This document shows positions 17,740-25,914 of a DNA stretch of 64,000 nucleotides, in pieces. Origin of the DNA: Bradyrhizobium sp. 139 (lineage in GTDB: Bacteria > Pseudomonadota > Alphaproteobacteria > Rhizobiales > Xanthobacteraceae); the NCBI RefSeq assembly GCF_023074175.1, contig NZ_JADPKS010000084.1, forward strand, positions 1-64,000. The letters are read 5' to 3'. A model generated the notes under the pieces. It was not told the origin of the DNA. It worked only from the letters and a program-made list of their open reading frames with translations, and searched no databases. Each line of letters starts with the position of its first letter. The first letter of the stretch is position 1. Made by a program: the position numbers and the translations under genes.

Positions 17740-17756
17740 TCAATGACAGACTCCTA

Positions 17757-18474
17757 CTAGATTCCGAGGCGCACGGCTCGCCCGTATCTGCGCTCAGACT
17801 CATTGTAATAGCTGGCCGCCGGCTGCACGGATCGATGCTGGGATTGCTGCATAGGCTCCGGCAAGGAAACTCCGCGTTGCGCTGCCTCCGTCAGATACCC
17901 GGATCTCAAGCCCTGCGCGGAAAACTCCCTCGCCTCCAAGCCCTTCAGCGCACAGCGCCGCTTCACGATCAGGTTGATCGACTGCGGCGTCAGCGCCCTA
18001 TCCTCCACCACCTCCCAACGGTGATGGCATGGAAGATCGGACTCTTGCTGATGCGGGCCCGTTCGAGCCATTCGCGCAGCGCCTCGACCGGCGGTCCGAC
18101 CAAAGCACCCTGCCCGCCTCGTCCGTGACCCCGGTCTTGGTCCGGCCCCGTCGCTGATCTGCTCGACCCCGGAGCCGAGCCACCTCGCTGCGGCGGCGCC
18201 CACCCGAGGCAGGATGGCGAGATCGTGGGTATCGGCCAGCCGGTCGAACCGGCAGGTGCCAACCAGCACGTCGCGGGTGGCCGCCCGTTTGCTCTTGCGC
18301 TGCCGCGGCCGGGTGCTGGCGCGGACCGCCAGCCGGAGTGCCGAGCGCAGGTTGGGTGAGCGAAACGGGACCTCCTGCCCGCTCTTTCGGCAGGATGGCA
18401 GAGAGCGTATCGAGCTGCAGCGCCCGCCGGCTTTCGGGGTGGGAGACCAGCGCGCGGGAGGTGATGTCGTCCAT
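17757..18474 (-). pseudogene. Degraded tyrosine recombinase (integrase)
   Basis: Pieces in different frames add up to a site-specific recombinase. The start (MDDITSRALVSHPESRRALQLDTLSAILPKERAG) is in one frame, a middle part in a second, and a C-terminal part in a third. The C-terminal part (about 17757-18010) has the catalytic block GLRSGYLTEAAQRG, QHRSV and PAASYYNES, i.e. the box II Arg, His and the Tyr region of the family. At least two frameshifts separate them. The gene is therefore dead. Its position next to repABC suggests a former integration or resolution function. Confidence 0.75.
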
Positions 18475-18487
18475 CCTCGGCGCTCCG

Positions 18488-18710
18488 TCAGAAACCGTAA
18501 GTGCGATCCACCCAGCGCAGCAGCACGCCGGCGTCCGGGTCGGGAAGCCGCACGCGCTGGGCTTTCATGCCTTGCGCGACCGCCAGGCCGACGTCGGGAT
18601 CGACCAGTGGCCGTGGGTCATCAGGAAGAACCACCGAAGGGCAAAGCCGATCTCGCGGCCCACCGCCTCGATGCCGTCCATTAGCAAATGGACCGAGGCA
18701 TCTTGGCGTC
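18488..18710 (-). pseudogene. Degraded ORF upstream of the integrase remnant
   Basis: Two overlapping frames share the same strand: one reading MDGIEAVGREIGFALRWFFL and another ending in LRWVDRTYGF just before the integrase start. Joining them needs one frameshift. The family is unknown. Confidence 0.35.
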
Positions 18711-18719
18711 ATGAGCAGA

Positions 18720-19510
18720 CGTCCTTTCGGCGGCCGCAACGGTCGGGGAATGAAGCCGACTCGCGCTCGCCCTTATGGGGGCAATCGCGGATATCGAGTG
18801 CCCAGTGGGCAAAGACCCGCTCGGCCTGGCGCTCGATTCCTCCCAGTCCTGAAAGAACCGCAACTCTCTCGGCACAAAGGCGAAATAGTCCGAGACCGCC
18901 GCCAGGAAGGGCGTCTCGCGCGCTCCGCCGGCCCGACCTCGCGAATGACTCGCCGCTCCAACTCGGGCCGCTTAGCCTCCCCGCTTGTCGCGCTCGATGC
19001 GGCCGCAGCGATCGAGAAAACTGCGGACGTGGACGATCGCGCCGTGGGCGCGGCCGCGGAGGCGATAGGCTGGACCGGCGAGGCGATCCGAGTCCGGGAG
19101 CTGATCGGTACGAGGCCAGCTCGGATCGAGCAGTTCCTCTTCGCCCCGCGGTCGATAGTCCGGGTTGACGATCGGACCGGCGCGCCATTCAACCTCGCGG
19201 CCGAGCGCGATCTGAACATTGTAGGCCACGCCTGGCCCGGTTGGCGCCGACACGAAGGAGCTCGTGCCGCGCCACTCCGTAATCTGCAGGTCAGTCTCCT
19301 TCAGCCGCTTCCAGACCACCGTCATATCGCCGTTTTTCTTGGCGAGTTCGGCCTTCATTCACGGCCGCAATTCAAGCCGTAAGCCATGGGGACGAAGTAC
19401 CGAGCGGGTGTTGCGCCAATGATCGTCATCGATCGGCGCGATGCCGAATGTAAAGCCCGGAAAGGCCGCGGTGAGGGAGCCGAGGCCGGATTCAGCCCAG
19501 CCAGGACAGT
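18720..19510 (-). pseudogene. Degraded genes of unknown function
   Basis: Coding-like stretches occur in shifting frames on the minus strand. One ends in RSVLRPHGLRLELRP at about 19366 and overlaps the start of another, MKAELAKKNGDMTVVWKRLKE (19358 downward). Further pieces such as VPRELRFFQDWEE appear in other frames. This looks like two or three genes decaying after several frameshifts. No family is recognised. Confidence 0.4.
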
Positions 19511-19652
19511 TTCGAGCGAGGCTGCATCGGGAGGCGGGCAGGGGTCGTCATTCTCGCACGCTTTCAGCGGGTGAGCAGGGCTGTCATAAGTCAAAGGTCC
19601 CACTTGATTAATATCTCGATTTTCGCTATTTTGGCGGAAACGGAGATTTTTT

Positions 19653-19919
19653 ATGGCCACTGTCACGCTCAGCGCGAGCGAATTCCAGGACCGGGTCGGC
19701 GAAGCGCTCGACCGCTCGCTCAGCCAGCCGGTGCTGATCACCAAGCACGGTCGGCCGCGCAATGTCGTGCTGTCGTACGACGAATACGAGCGGCTGCGTG
19801 CCCGCGACCGCCGGGCGGTGCGGGCCGAGGACCTCACGGACGAGGACATCGCCGCGATCGAAACCAGCGAGATGGCCCCGGGATATGAGCATCTCGACGC
19901 TGAGCTCGAGGCGAAATGA
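19653..19919 (+). CDS. Phd/YefM-family antitoxin
   Basis: An 88-residue antitoxin. The N-terminal domain VTLSASEFQDRVGEALDRSLSQPVLITKHGRPRNVVLSYDEYERL is the Phd/YefM DNA-binding fold; the acidic C-terminus (DLTDEDIAAIETSEM) would wrap the toxin. Its stop overlaps the start of the downstream toxin as ATGA, so the pair is coupled. As in other such systems it probably represses its own promoter, located in the AT-rich 60 bp upstream. Confidence 0.88.
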   Translation: MATVTLSASEFQDRVGEALDRSLSQPVLITKHGRPRNVVLSYDEYERLRARDRRAVRAEDLTDEDIAAIETSEMAPGYEHLDAELEAK

Positions 19920-20350
19920 CCCTTGAGCCGAAGGTCGGCTGGCTCCTGAATTATAGCTATCTGTGGGCCGATGATCATCGGCGCGGCGACGAGGAGGGGA
20001 TCAAGAATCGGCCGTGCGCGCTGGTCACAGCGACGCGGCGCGAGGGCGATCGAATCGTCGCGATCGTGGTCCCTGTGACCCACAGTCCGCCGGCCGACCC
20101 GACGACAGCGATCGAAATTCCGGCGGTGACCAAGGCGCGCCTCGGCCTCGACGCGCAGCGCTCCTGGATCATTTGCAATGAGGCCAACGTGTTTGCCTGG
20201 CCGGGACCGGACCTGCGCGCGGCGGCCGGCCGGACACCGCCCAGCGTCTGGTTCGGGCCGCTGCCGCCAAAGCTCGCCACGGCGGCGCGGCAAAAGCTGC
20301 TCGGCTTCGCGCGCGCCGGCCGATTGCGCCAGGTGCCGCGCACCGAGTGA
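19916..20350 (+). CDS. PemK/MazF-like toxin (putative)
   Basis: A 144-residue protein. The N-terminus GWLLNYSYLWADDHRRGDEEGIKNRPCALV and the following VVPVTHSPP and IEIPAVTK strands fit a divergent PemK/MazF-like beta-barrel; the NRPCALV stretch corresponds to the conserved RPALV strand of MazF. MazF-type toxins are mRNA interferases. It directly follows a Phd-type antitoxin with a four-base overlap. The fold assignment is inference from motif order. Confidence 0.68.
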   Translation: MTLEPKVGWLLNYSYLWADDHRRGDEEGIKNRPCALVTATRREGDRIVAIVVPVTHSPPADPTTAIEIPAVTKARLGLDAQRSWIICNEANVFAWPGPDLRAAAGRTPPSVWFGPLPPKLATAARQKLLGFARAGRLRQVPRTE

Positions 20351-20599
20351 CCGCCGCCGCTCGCGGCCGAGTGCGTCCGGAAGAGGGGGACTGGCATCCG
20401 CCCGGGCCTTCTCGTCGATCGGAGCCCTGCCGCGGCCGTCGGGGCTTCCGGAGGCTAAGAATCGCCGATTTGCGTTCTGACGTCCAATAAGCGGTGGTTA
20501 TCGATCGTGAGGAGCGCTGTGGAACCCGTCGCCGCTATGACGGAAGTTAATTCTGTGATAGCTTCCGTTTGAGCGATTCCTGTTAAGGTTATCAATACC

Positions 20600-21739
20600 T
20601 TGCAAAACAGTTACCCAATCCCCGATCCACTGCCTTGGGATCAGCTTGCCGGTCCGCTCGCAATCGCCGAGGACGCGCTGGCCAGGCTAGACGAACGCCT
20701 GGCCAAGAGCCCGATCCGCGACGGCTGGGTTGCACGCACACATTATACTGACGCTTGCGCCAGTCTGTGGCTGGAAGGCGAGCTGGTCCATCTCGAAGAT
20801 CTGGTTCTCCACGACGCCGGCATGGACATCCGTGCCCCGACCCACGAACTCACCCGCGCCCACGCCGTGCTGCGGACCCGGCGCCGCATCGCCGATGCGA
20901 AGCCGGATTGGGCGCCATCGCCCGCAGGGCTCGACAACCTGCGCGGCCGCAGCGGGCAGGGCGAGTGGGAGGCGGGGAGGGGCAACCAGAAGGAAGCTGA
21001 GCCAGGCTTCGTCGGCGGCGGCGAGCAGGACGAGGCGGATCTCGACGCGCCGCTTGGCGGCACCGAGTCCGACCCGCACCTGGCCGCCGCCTTCGCCGCG
21101 GTCGACGCCGCGAATGCCAAGGCGGAGCGGACACTCGCCGGCGCGAGTCGCACCGAGTCCGAGCGGGACCCGCTGGTCTACGACCCCGACTGGGACGAGG
21201 ACGCGCGTCTCGACGACTGGCGCGCCGTCATCGAGCAGACCCGCATATTGCCGCCGACGCTCGCGGCCGCGCTTGCGACTGAGGCTTGGGACGCCATCGC
21301 ACCGCTGCAGCACACACCCTGGCTCGGCCGGCTGCTGGCAGCCAGCGTGTTGCGCGCGCGGGCCAAGACCCGCTGGCATCTGCCCTGCCTGCATGACGGG
21401 CTGAAGGCGATCCCCCGCGAACGCCGGCGGCCGCGCGACGCGGCGGCGCGACTCGCCGTGCAGCTCGAGGCCATCACCGCTGCCGCGGCAGCTGGTCTCA
21501 AGGACCACGACCGCTGGCTTAACCAGCGAACCCTGCTCGCCCGAAAACTCGCCGGCCGCCGCGCCACGTCAAAACTGCCGGCGCTGCTCGACTATATGCT
21601 GACCCGGCCGATCGCCTCGGCCGGTACGATCGCGAAGGAGCTTAAGATCACGCCGCGCGCCGCTCAGGACCTGGTCGGCGAGCTTGGCCTGCGGGAGGTG
21701 ACCGGCAGGGGACGATATCGGGCCTGGGGGATTCTGTAG
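20600..21739 (+). CDS. DUF1612 / RHE_PE00001-family protein
   Basis: A 379-residue protein typical of rhizobial plasmids. The N-terminus LPWDQLAGPLAIAEDALARLDERLAKSPIRDGWVARTHYTDACASLWLEGELVHLEDLVLHDAGMDIRAP is the family hallmark and resembles the N-terminal region of Fic-type proteins. A charged linker follows (residues 115-185). The C-terminus carries a winged-helix DNA-binding segment (ASAGTIAKELKITPRAAQDLVGELGLREV). The start is TTG, with TAAGG about 11 nt upstream. The role is unknown; a regulatory function is possible. Confidence 0.85.
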   Translation: MQNSYPIPDPLPWDQLAGPLAIAEDALARLDERLAKSPIRDGWVARTHYTDACASLWLEGELVHLEDLVLHDAGMDIRAPTHELTRAHAVLRTRRRIADAKPDWAPSPAGLDNLRGRSGQGEWEAGRGNQKEAEPGFVGGGEQDEADLDAPLGGTESDPHLAAAFAAVDAANAKAERTLAGASRTESERDPLVYDPDWDEDARLDDWRAVIEQTRILPPTLAAALATEAWDAIAPLQHTPWLGRLLAASVLRARAKTRWHLPCLHDGLKAIPRERRRPRDAAARLAVQLEAITAAAAAGLKDHDRWLNQRTLLARKLAGRRATSKLPALLDYMLTRPIASAGTIAKELKITPRAAQDLVGELGLREVTGRGRYRAWGIL

Positions 21740-21745
21740 GCGCCC

Positions 21746-22029
21746 TCAGTGCGGTGCCCCGCCCCGCAGCAGATCCCGGTAGCCATGCTCGGTGATCCAG
21801 CGGGCACAGGCGAGATGGGTTTCCCACGCCCGGCGCGCCCGATCCGGCTCGCGCGCGACGTCAATATGCAGCACAGCACGGTCCGCGCGACCTCTTTCCA
21901 GTCGGCGCCGTCGGCTGCGGCGTCGAGCAGACGGAGATAGGTGACCAGGTGCTGCTCGTCATAGCCGGTCAAAATCGGCGCGGTCGGCGCGGCATCGGCG
22001 ACATTAGGATCGGGCGGTGACTTCTGCAT
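21746..22029 (-). pseudogene. DUF2285 gene inactivated by a 5-bp duplication
   Basis: The first part reads MQKSPPDPNVADAAPTAP..LTGYDEQHLVTYLRLLDAAADGADWKEVARTVL, the DUF2285 domain pattern. After GTGCTG the frame breaks. The next frame continues exactly as expected (HIDVAREPDRARRAWETHLACARWITEHGYRDLL, then a stop). The break is a tandem CAGCA duplication at 21869-21878. Removing one copy restores a 92-93-residue protein. The full-length relative is a short protein of unknown function. Confidence 0.82.
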
Positions 22030-22205
22030 GCGGTGTATTCGCCGGCAAGGTTTCTTGTCAGCGGGGAGTAGGCGCGTTCGTGCACCGGTGAGTAGACCCG
22101 AATTACGCACCACGTGGTGCCGGGCGCGTATCACCGAGCATCGCGCAACCGCAGCTGAACGAGTTTCATGGCCGATCTTGGGGATTTTAGCTTAATCCGG
22201 GTTAT

Positions 22206-22220
22206 CGTAGCCTGACTACG
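22206..22220. promoter_or_regulatory. AbiEi operator-like palindrome, distal copy
   Basis: CGTAGCCTGACTACG: two arms around a short centre. A second copy 64 bp downstream overlaps the abiEi start. AbiEi antitoxins repress their own operon by binding inverted repeats, so this is a likely operator. Confidence 0.6.
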
Positions 22221-22269
22221 ACTTTGACTTCCAATTCAAGCTTGCAGAACTTGACATTATTCGCATTAT

Positions 22270-22284
22270 CGTAGCATGGCTACG
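22270..22284. promoter_or_regulatory. AbiEi operator-like palindrome overlapping the start codon
   Basis: CGTAGC-ATG-GCTACG is a perfect palindrome with the start codon at its centre. A CTTGCA (22241-22246) / CATTAT (22264-22269) promoter would start transcription near base 22276, so the mRNA may be leaderless and the operator would sit on the transcription start. Confidence 0.6.
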
Positions 22285-23013
22285 ACCCACAGAAACAAGC
22301 TAAACAGGCTCTATACCCGCCTGACGCCGGGGGCGTCGCTGACCTCCGATGACTTCGCCGCCCTCGGGATATCGGTCGACCTTGCCGTCCACTATGTCCG
22401 TGCCGGCTGGTTGCAACGGTTGGCACGCGGCGTCTATTGCCGGCCAAACGATCCGCCCACTTTGCACCCGAGCCTCGTCCTGCTGCAGCGGAGCATCGAA
22501 GGATTGCATGTCGGCGCCAAGTCGGCCTTGGACTGGCAAGGCATCCGCCAGTACGTCCCCCAGCGGCCCGTCCTCCATCTGTACGGCTGGAAAGCGGGAC
22601 GCCTTCCGGAGTGGTTCACTCAGCGCTTCCCGGCCGAGTACCACCGCAAGCGACTCTTCAAGGAAGAACCCGGCGCGCCGCTTCATGTCCGGCCCTTCGA
22701 GAGCCGCAAGGGCGGCCCGCTCGTCTCGGCGCCGGAACGCGCATTGCTGGAGGTGCTGAGCGAAGTCGGCGTCCGGCAGCCCCTGCAAGAAGCGCGCGAA
22801 CTGGTCGAAAGCACTTACAGCCTGCGTGCCGATCTGCTGCGAGACCTGCTCAAGCGGTGCACCAGCGTCAAGACCGTGCGTCTGTGCCTGCAGCTTGGCC
22901 GCGAACTCTCTCAGCCCTGGGCCGGCAAGCTCGATCCGTCTCAACTGCCCAAGGGCAGCGACAGGGCCTGGGTGTCCCGCTCCGGTGACGGGCTCCTGAT
23001 ACTGAAGCCATGA
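22276..23013 (+). CDS. abiEi: AbiEi-family antitoxin (type IV TA)
   Basis: A 245-residue AbiEi-type protein. It has an N-terminal winged-helix domain (TPGASLTSDDFAALGISVDLAVHYVRAGWLQRLARGVYCRP), then the AbiEi core with LHVGAKSALDWQGIRQYVP and LVSAPERALLEVLSEVG. AbiEi binds its own promoter and counteracts the AbiEii nucleotidyltransferase without a direct complex. The stop overlaps the ATG of the next gene (ATGA). The cognate toxin is broken, so this antitoxin is an orphan here; it may still act as a repressor or neutralise toxins in trans. Confidence 0.9.
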   Translation: MATTHRNKLNRLYTRLTPGASLTSDDFAALGISVDLAVHYVRAGWLQRLARGVYCRPNDPPTLHPSLVLLQRSIEGLHVGAKSALDWQGIRQYVPQRPVLHLYGWKAGRLPEWFTQRFPAEYHRKRLFKEEPGAPLHVRPFESRKGGPLVSAPERALLEVLSEVGVRQPLQEARELVESTYSLRADLLRDLLKRCTSVKTVRLCLQLGRELSQPWAGKLDPSQLPKGSDRAWVSRSGDGLLILKP

Positions 23014-23460
23014 ACCAGGTCTACCTCGACAGCGCGCGGTTGCTGACGCGCGTGGCGCCGCTGGTGCTCGTCGACGATACGTTCGCACTCAAGGGCGGCA
23101 CGGCGATCAACCTGTTCGTGCGCGACGGTGCACGAGGTCCTGTTTCCATCGCTGCGGGATCTCCGCCAGGAGTTCGAACACAATTTCGCGGGCATGACCA
23201 CCGAGCCCGTTGAACTCGACGCGCTCTTGGCAGCGCGCGAGCGAATGATGCGCAAACTGCATCAAGGTCTGAGCGCCGATGAGCGCCGCTTCCTGCTGTC
23301 GCTGGTTGCCGCAGAGCCCGAATGGTCGCTACTGGGCGTGCCGCACTTGGAGCAGCTTCCCGGCCTGCGATGGAAGCTGCAAAACTTGGAACGGCTTCGG
23401 AAGGCCAACGCCCGAAAATTCGCCGAGCAATCGAATGCGCTGGCCCGGCTATTTGGATGA
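23010..23460 (+). pseudogene. AbiEii toxin with internal deletion
   Basis: The first 40 residues (MNQVYLDSARLLTRVAPLVLVDDTFALKGGTAINLFVRDG) match the AbiEii nucleotidyltransferase N-terminus with its KGGTA motif. Immediately afterwards the frame jumps to a C-terminal part (SLRDLRQEFEHNFAGMTTEPVELDALLAARERMMRKLHQGLS ... NALARLFG). The central section that carries the metal-binding D-x-D of the family is missing, so toxin activity should be lost. The joint lies at about 23125-23135. Confidence 0.88.
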
Positions 23461-23630
23461 GCGAAGGTGGGCCGTCGCCACGGGCCGCAGGTGATACGGT
23501 GTGACTGCCGACGAGGCCCCTCCGGCCTCCCCATCAGCTATCCATGAAGCTATAGGCGGCACGATGAGGCAGCGCTTGCCGACTTTACGCGCGCGTTCAA
23601 AATCGTTTCTCCTTTCCGCCTACGGGTGAA

Positions 23631-23652
23631 GGCCCCGCCTCGCGGCGGGGCC
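23631..23652 (-). terminator. Hairpin after DUF736 gene 2
   Basis: GGCCCCGCC and GGCGGGGCC form a perfect 9-bp stem with a TCGC loop, 14 bp past the stop codon. It corresponds to the hairpin at 11551-11573. Confidence 0.6.
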
Positions 23653-23666
23653 ACCTGCGCGGCGTC

Positions 23667-23984
23667 TCAGTCGCGACTCGGGCGAGACCAGATGAGCGAG
23701 TGGCCTTCCTCGCCTTCGACCTCGACCAGCGTCGCGTAGATCGGAGCCGGGAAGCTCGGGTCGTCCAGCTTAACCGAGTGGTACTCGCGGCCCGTGTCCT
23801 GGGACTTCTTCTTCCACATGGCGCCGAACTCGATGTTCGCGCCCGCGAAGATGCGGTAGTCCGGGGCCTTGTCTGAGGTGCGTTCGGCCGGAACGATCTT
23901 GGTCTTGACGGTGCCTAGAGCGAGGGTCTTGACGGTGCCGACGAAGCCGTTGCCGTTGACGGTGAAGTTGCCGATGGTAGCCAT
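23667..23984 (-). CDS. DUF736 family protein (copy 2)
   Basis: A 105-residue paralogue of the 11.6 kb gene: MATIGNFTVNGNGFVGTVKTL, KAPDYRIFAG, KKKSQDTGREYHSVKLDDPSFPAPIYATLVEVEGEEG and IWSRPSRD. The last 40 residues are nearly the same in both, the middle is diverged. ATG 23984 starts the domain. It heads the leading-region-type gene set (ArdC follows upstream on the same strand). It has a leader of about 220 nt whose main stem matches that of copy 1 with one compensatory base pair. Confidence 0.9.
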   Translation of the reverse strand: MATIGNFTVNGNGFVGTVKTLALGTVKTKIVPAERTSDKAPDYRIFAGANIEFGAMWKKKSQDTGREYHSVKLDDPSFPAPIYATLVEVEGEEGHSLIWSRPSRD

Positions 23985-24240
23985 GTTCGTGTCCTCTTTC
24001 GTTCTCGGGCCGCGACCATCGCGACCTCGATGGCTGTCGTTGACCGGAGGCGATCGGACCGCACCCGAAGGGCCGCCACGCAGTAGAGGGCGGCCAGGGG
24101 GAGGCTTTCTTGTCTCGCGAGGAATGGGCGCGCAGCGACCGGGGGAAGAAAGCCGAGAACGGCCGTTGCGGTCTTTTGATCGAGGCGGAGCGCAGCGACG
24201 ACGGCCTTCGGTTAGACATGCCAAATCGAGGACGCATTGG
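23985..24240 (-). promoter_or_regulatory. Structured leader of DUF736 gene 2
   Basis: Non-coding. It contains a perfect 9-bp inverted repeat (24103-24111 with 24146-24154) around a 34-nt loop, equivalent to that in the first DUF736 leader. A shared motif with GAGGGCGGC lies at 24070-24095, and a CCATCG-CGATGG hairpin lies near the start codon. Confidence 0.65.
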
Positions 24241-24551
24241 CGCGTCAGGCCGAACGATGTGGATATGACTGAGCGACAGGCAAGCCATGCCGCAGACGGC
24301 TGTCCAGGGCGCGTTGCTGAAAGAGACTCGCTCGCGCCGGGTAGGCTTTCTTCCGGTCCCAGCGGCCTCGACGGTAACCCCGGAGTCGCATCGTGATGAC
24401 ATCAGGCTTCCGCCGCTGCTGGAAGACGCCCGCCAAGGGACAGATCGGCATCTCGGACAGCCAGGCGATCACACCCGGCGCATTTCGCCGACGCCCGTAG
24501 GTGATGGGAAGCACCGCCATCTCCAGTCGCCGGTACAGGCATGACGACGCA

Positions 24552-24581
24552 CAAAAGAAAGGCCCCGTGAGACGAGGCCTT
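24552..24581 (-). terminator. Rho-independent terminator after ardC
   Basis: On the minus strand AAGGCCTCGT pairs with ACGGGGCCTT (one mismatch) around a short loop, followed by TTTCTTTTG. It lies 60 bp beyond the ardC stop. Confidence 0.75.
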
Positions 24582-24641
24582 CGTCATTGTCTAGAAAGTT
24601 GAACGATGAGCGCAAGAGGCCGAGACACGGATCGTTGCGCC

Positions 24642-25568
24642 TCATGCCGCTTGGTCGATCTCGGCCGGCTTGGGTTGAAGATTGTGCAGGTAAGTCACGG
24701 CGCGCTGGGCGTGGGCGGCCGCGGAGAAGATGAAGCGCTTGTCGTTGGAAAGCACCTCTAACCACGATGCAAGGTAACTCGCATGATCCGCACGAGGCTC
24801 GAGTTCGGGCACGATGCCGAGATCCGCACTGAGGAAACACGCGCCGAGCTCCGCGACCAACTCTTCGCGCGCCCGCTCACTGCGATCCTTCGCGTAGCGG
24901 CTGAGGTCGCGGTTGACGCGATGCGCGGGGGCCGTCCAATGCACGCATTCATGCGCGCGCGTGGCGGCATAGCTTTCAGGGTCACGGAAACTCTCGAATG
25001 GCGGCATTTGGATGAGGTCGAGCGCCGGCGCGAAGAAGGCCTTGTCGCCGCCGTGCCGAATGATCGCACCGGTGTTAGCGAAGAAGGCGTCTACATGCGC
25101 GATGCGTTGCGCCGGCGCGAAGGTCGGTGCGGGGCGCCCGTAGTAGTGATCCGGAAGGTCGTCGATCTGGTCGACGCAAAAAACGGTATAGGCGCGCAGG
25201 AACGGAACGGTCCGTTCGACGTCGTCGCCGCGCTCATCGGTCTCGGTCTTCGTGATCTTGTTGGCATAGACCACCATCGTTCCGGTCTCGCCCTTGCGGA
25301 TGTGGCCGCCGAGCTCGAGTGATTGCTTGAACGTCATCCAGATCGGTGACGTGAAGCCGCGCGCGATCGCTTCCGACCACAGCAGCAAGACGTTGATGCC
25401 CTGATAGGGCATGCCGTTGTGGCGCAGCGGGCGCGTGATGCGTCGTGCCGCGTTGGCCGCATTCCACGGCTTGACCCAGGGCCGCACGCCGCGCTCAAGA
25501 TCCGCGACGATGCGATCGGTGATCCGCGCATAGATGTCGGCACGCGGTTTGGTTTCCTTACCAGTCAT
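24642..25568 (-). CDS. ardC: ArdC-like antirestriction protein
   Basis: A 308-residue ArdC-family protein. The N-terminal ssDNA-binding domain has ADIYARITDRIVADLERGVRPWVKPWN and NGMPYQGINVLLLW. The C-terminal zincin-like domain has ATRAHECVHWTAPAHR (H-E-x-x-H type) and a downstream ELVAELGACFLSADLGI glutamate motif. ArdC protects incoming single-stranded plasmid DNA from host restriction. ATG 25568 starts the domain; the longer frame is in the leader. The leader shares a 17-nt motif with the DUF736 leaders, and the terminator at 24552 ends the unit. Confidence 0.93.
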   Translation of the reverse strand: MTGKETKPRADIYARITDRIVADLERGVRPWVKPWNAANAARRITRPLRHNGMPYQGINVLLLWSEAIARGFTSPIWMTFKQSLELGGHIRKGETGTMVVYANKITKTETDERGDDVERTVPFLRAYTVFCVDQIDDLPDHYYGRPAPTFAPAQRIAHVDAFFANTGAIIRHGGDKAFFAPALDLIQMPPFESFRDPESYAATRAHECVHWTAPAHRVNRDLSRYAKDRSERAREELVAELGACFLSADLGIVPELEPRADHASYLASWLEVLSNDKRFIFSAAAHAQRAVTYLHNLQPKPAEIDQAA

Positions 25569-25837
25569 GGTCCTAACCTCCATTGGAGGCCGCGCCCGTC
25601 GCGGCCCGTCACGGCGGTCAGCTGCGAAGGCCTGCGGGGTCGCGCATCCGGTGACGCTGGTGGTCGGGATGAGGGGAGAGACGCCGGACCGGAACGCAGT
25701 GGAGGACGGCAAAGCCGTTGCGCCGCCGCGCCGGCCAGAGCATCGACCGAAAGCCGGTACGGGCCGCGATGGCGCTCCATCCCGATTCATTTCTCTTTGC
25801 TCTCTTTGCTCCTTTCGTCCGTTGCCCCCGCGACATT
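25569..25837 (-). promoter_or_regulatory. Leader of ardC with shared motif
   Basis: Non-coding and GC-rich. The segment 25694-25710 (ACGCAGTGGAGGACGGC) matches 15 of 17 bases of the DUF736 copy 2 leader motif. Hairpin-prone blocks lie on both sides. Confidence 0.5.
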
Positions 25838-25864
25838 AAAAAGGCCGGTCCCGAGGGACCGGCC
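25838..25864 (-). terminator. Strong Rho-independent terminator
   Basis: GGCCGGTCCC and GGGACCGGCC form a perfect stem; on the minus strand TTTTT follows. It ends transcription of the 195-residue gene before the ardC leader. Confidence 0.85.
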
Positions 25865-25887
25865 GATATCGGATCGTGAAAGAGAAT

Positions 25888-25907
25888 GGCGGGGCCGAAG
25901 CCCCGCC
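25888..25907 (-). terminator. UUCG-loop hairpin after the 195-residue gene
   Basis: On the minus strand GGCGGGGC-TTCG-GCCCCGCC, a very stable tetraloop hairpin, followed by ATTCTCTTTC. It is 8 bp past the stop codon, upstream of the stronger terminator. Confidence 0.7.
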
Positions 25908-25914
25908 GACGGCG

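Noticed and set aside
20687..21508. A 273-codon minus-strand frame
   Set aside because: Antisense to the DUF1612 gene, which has clear family motifs.
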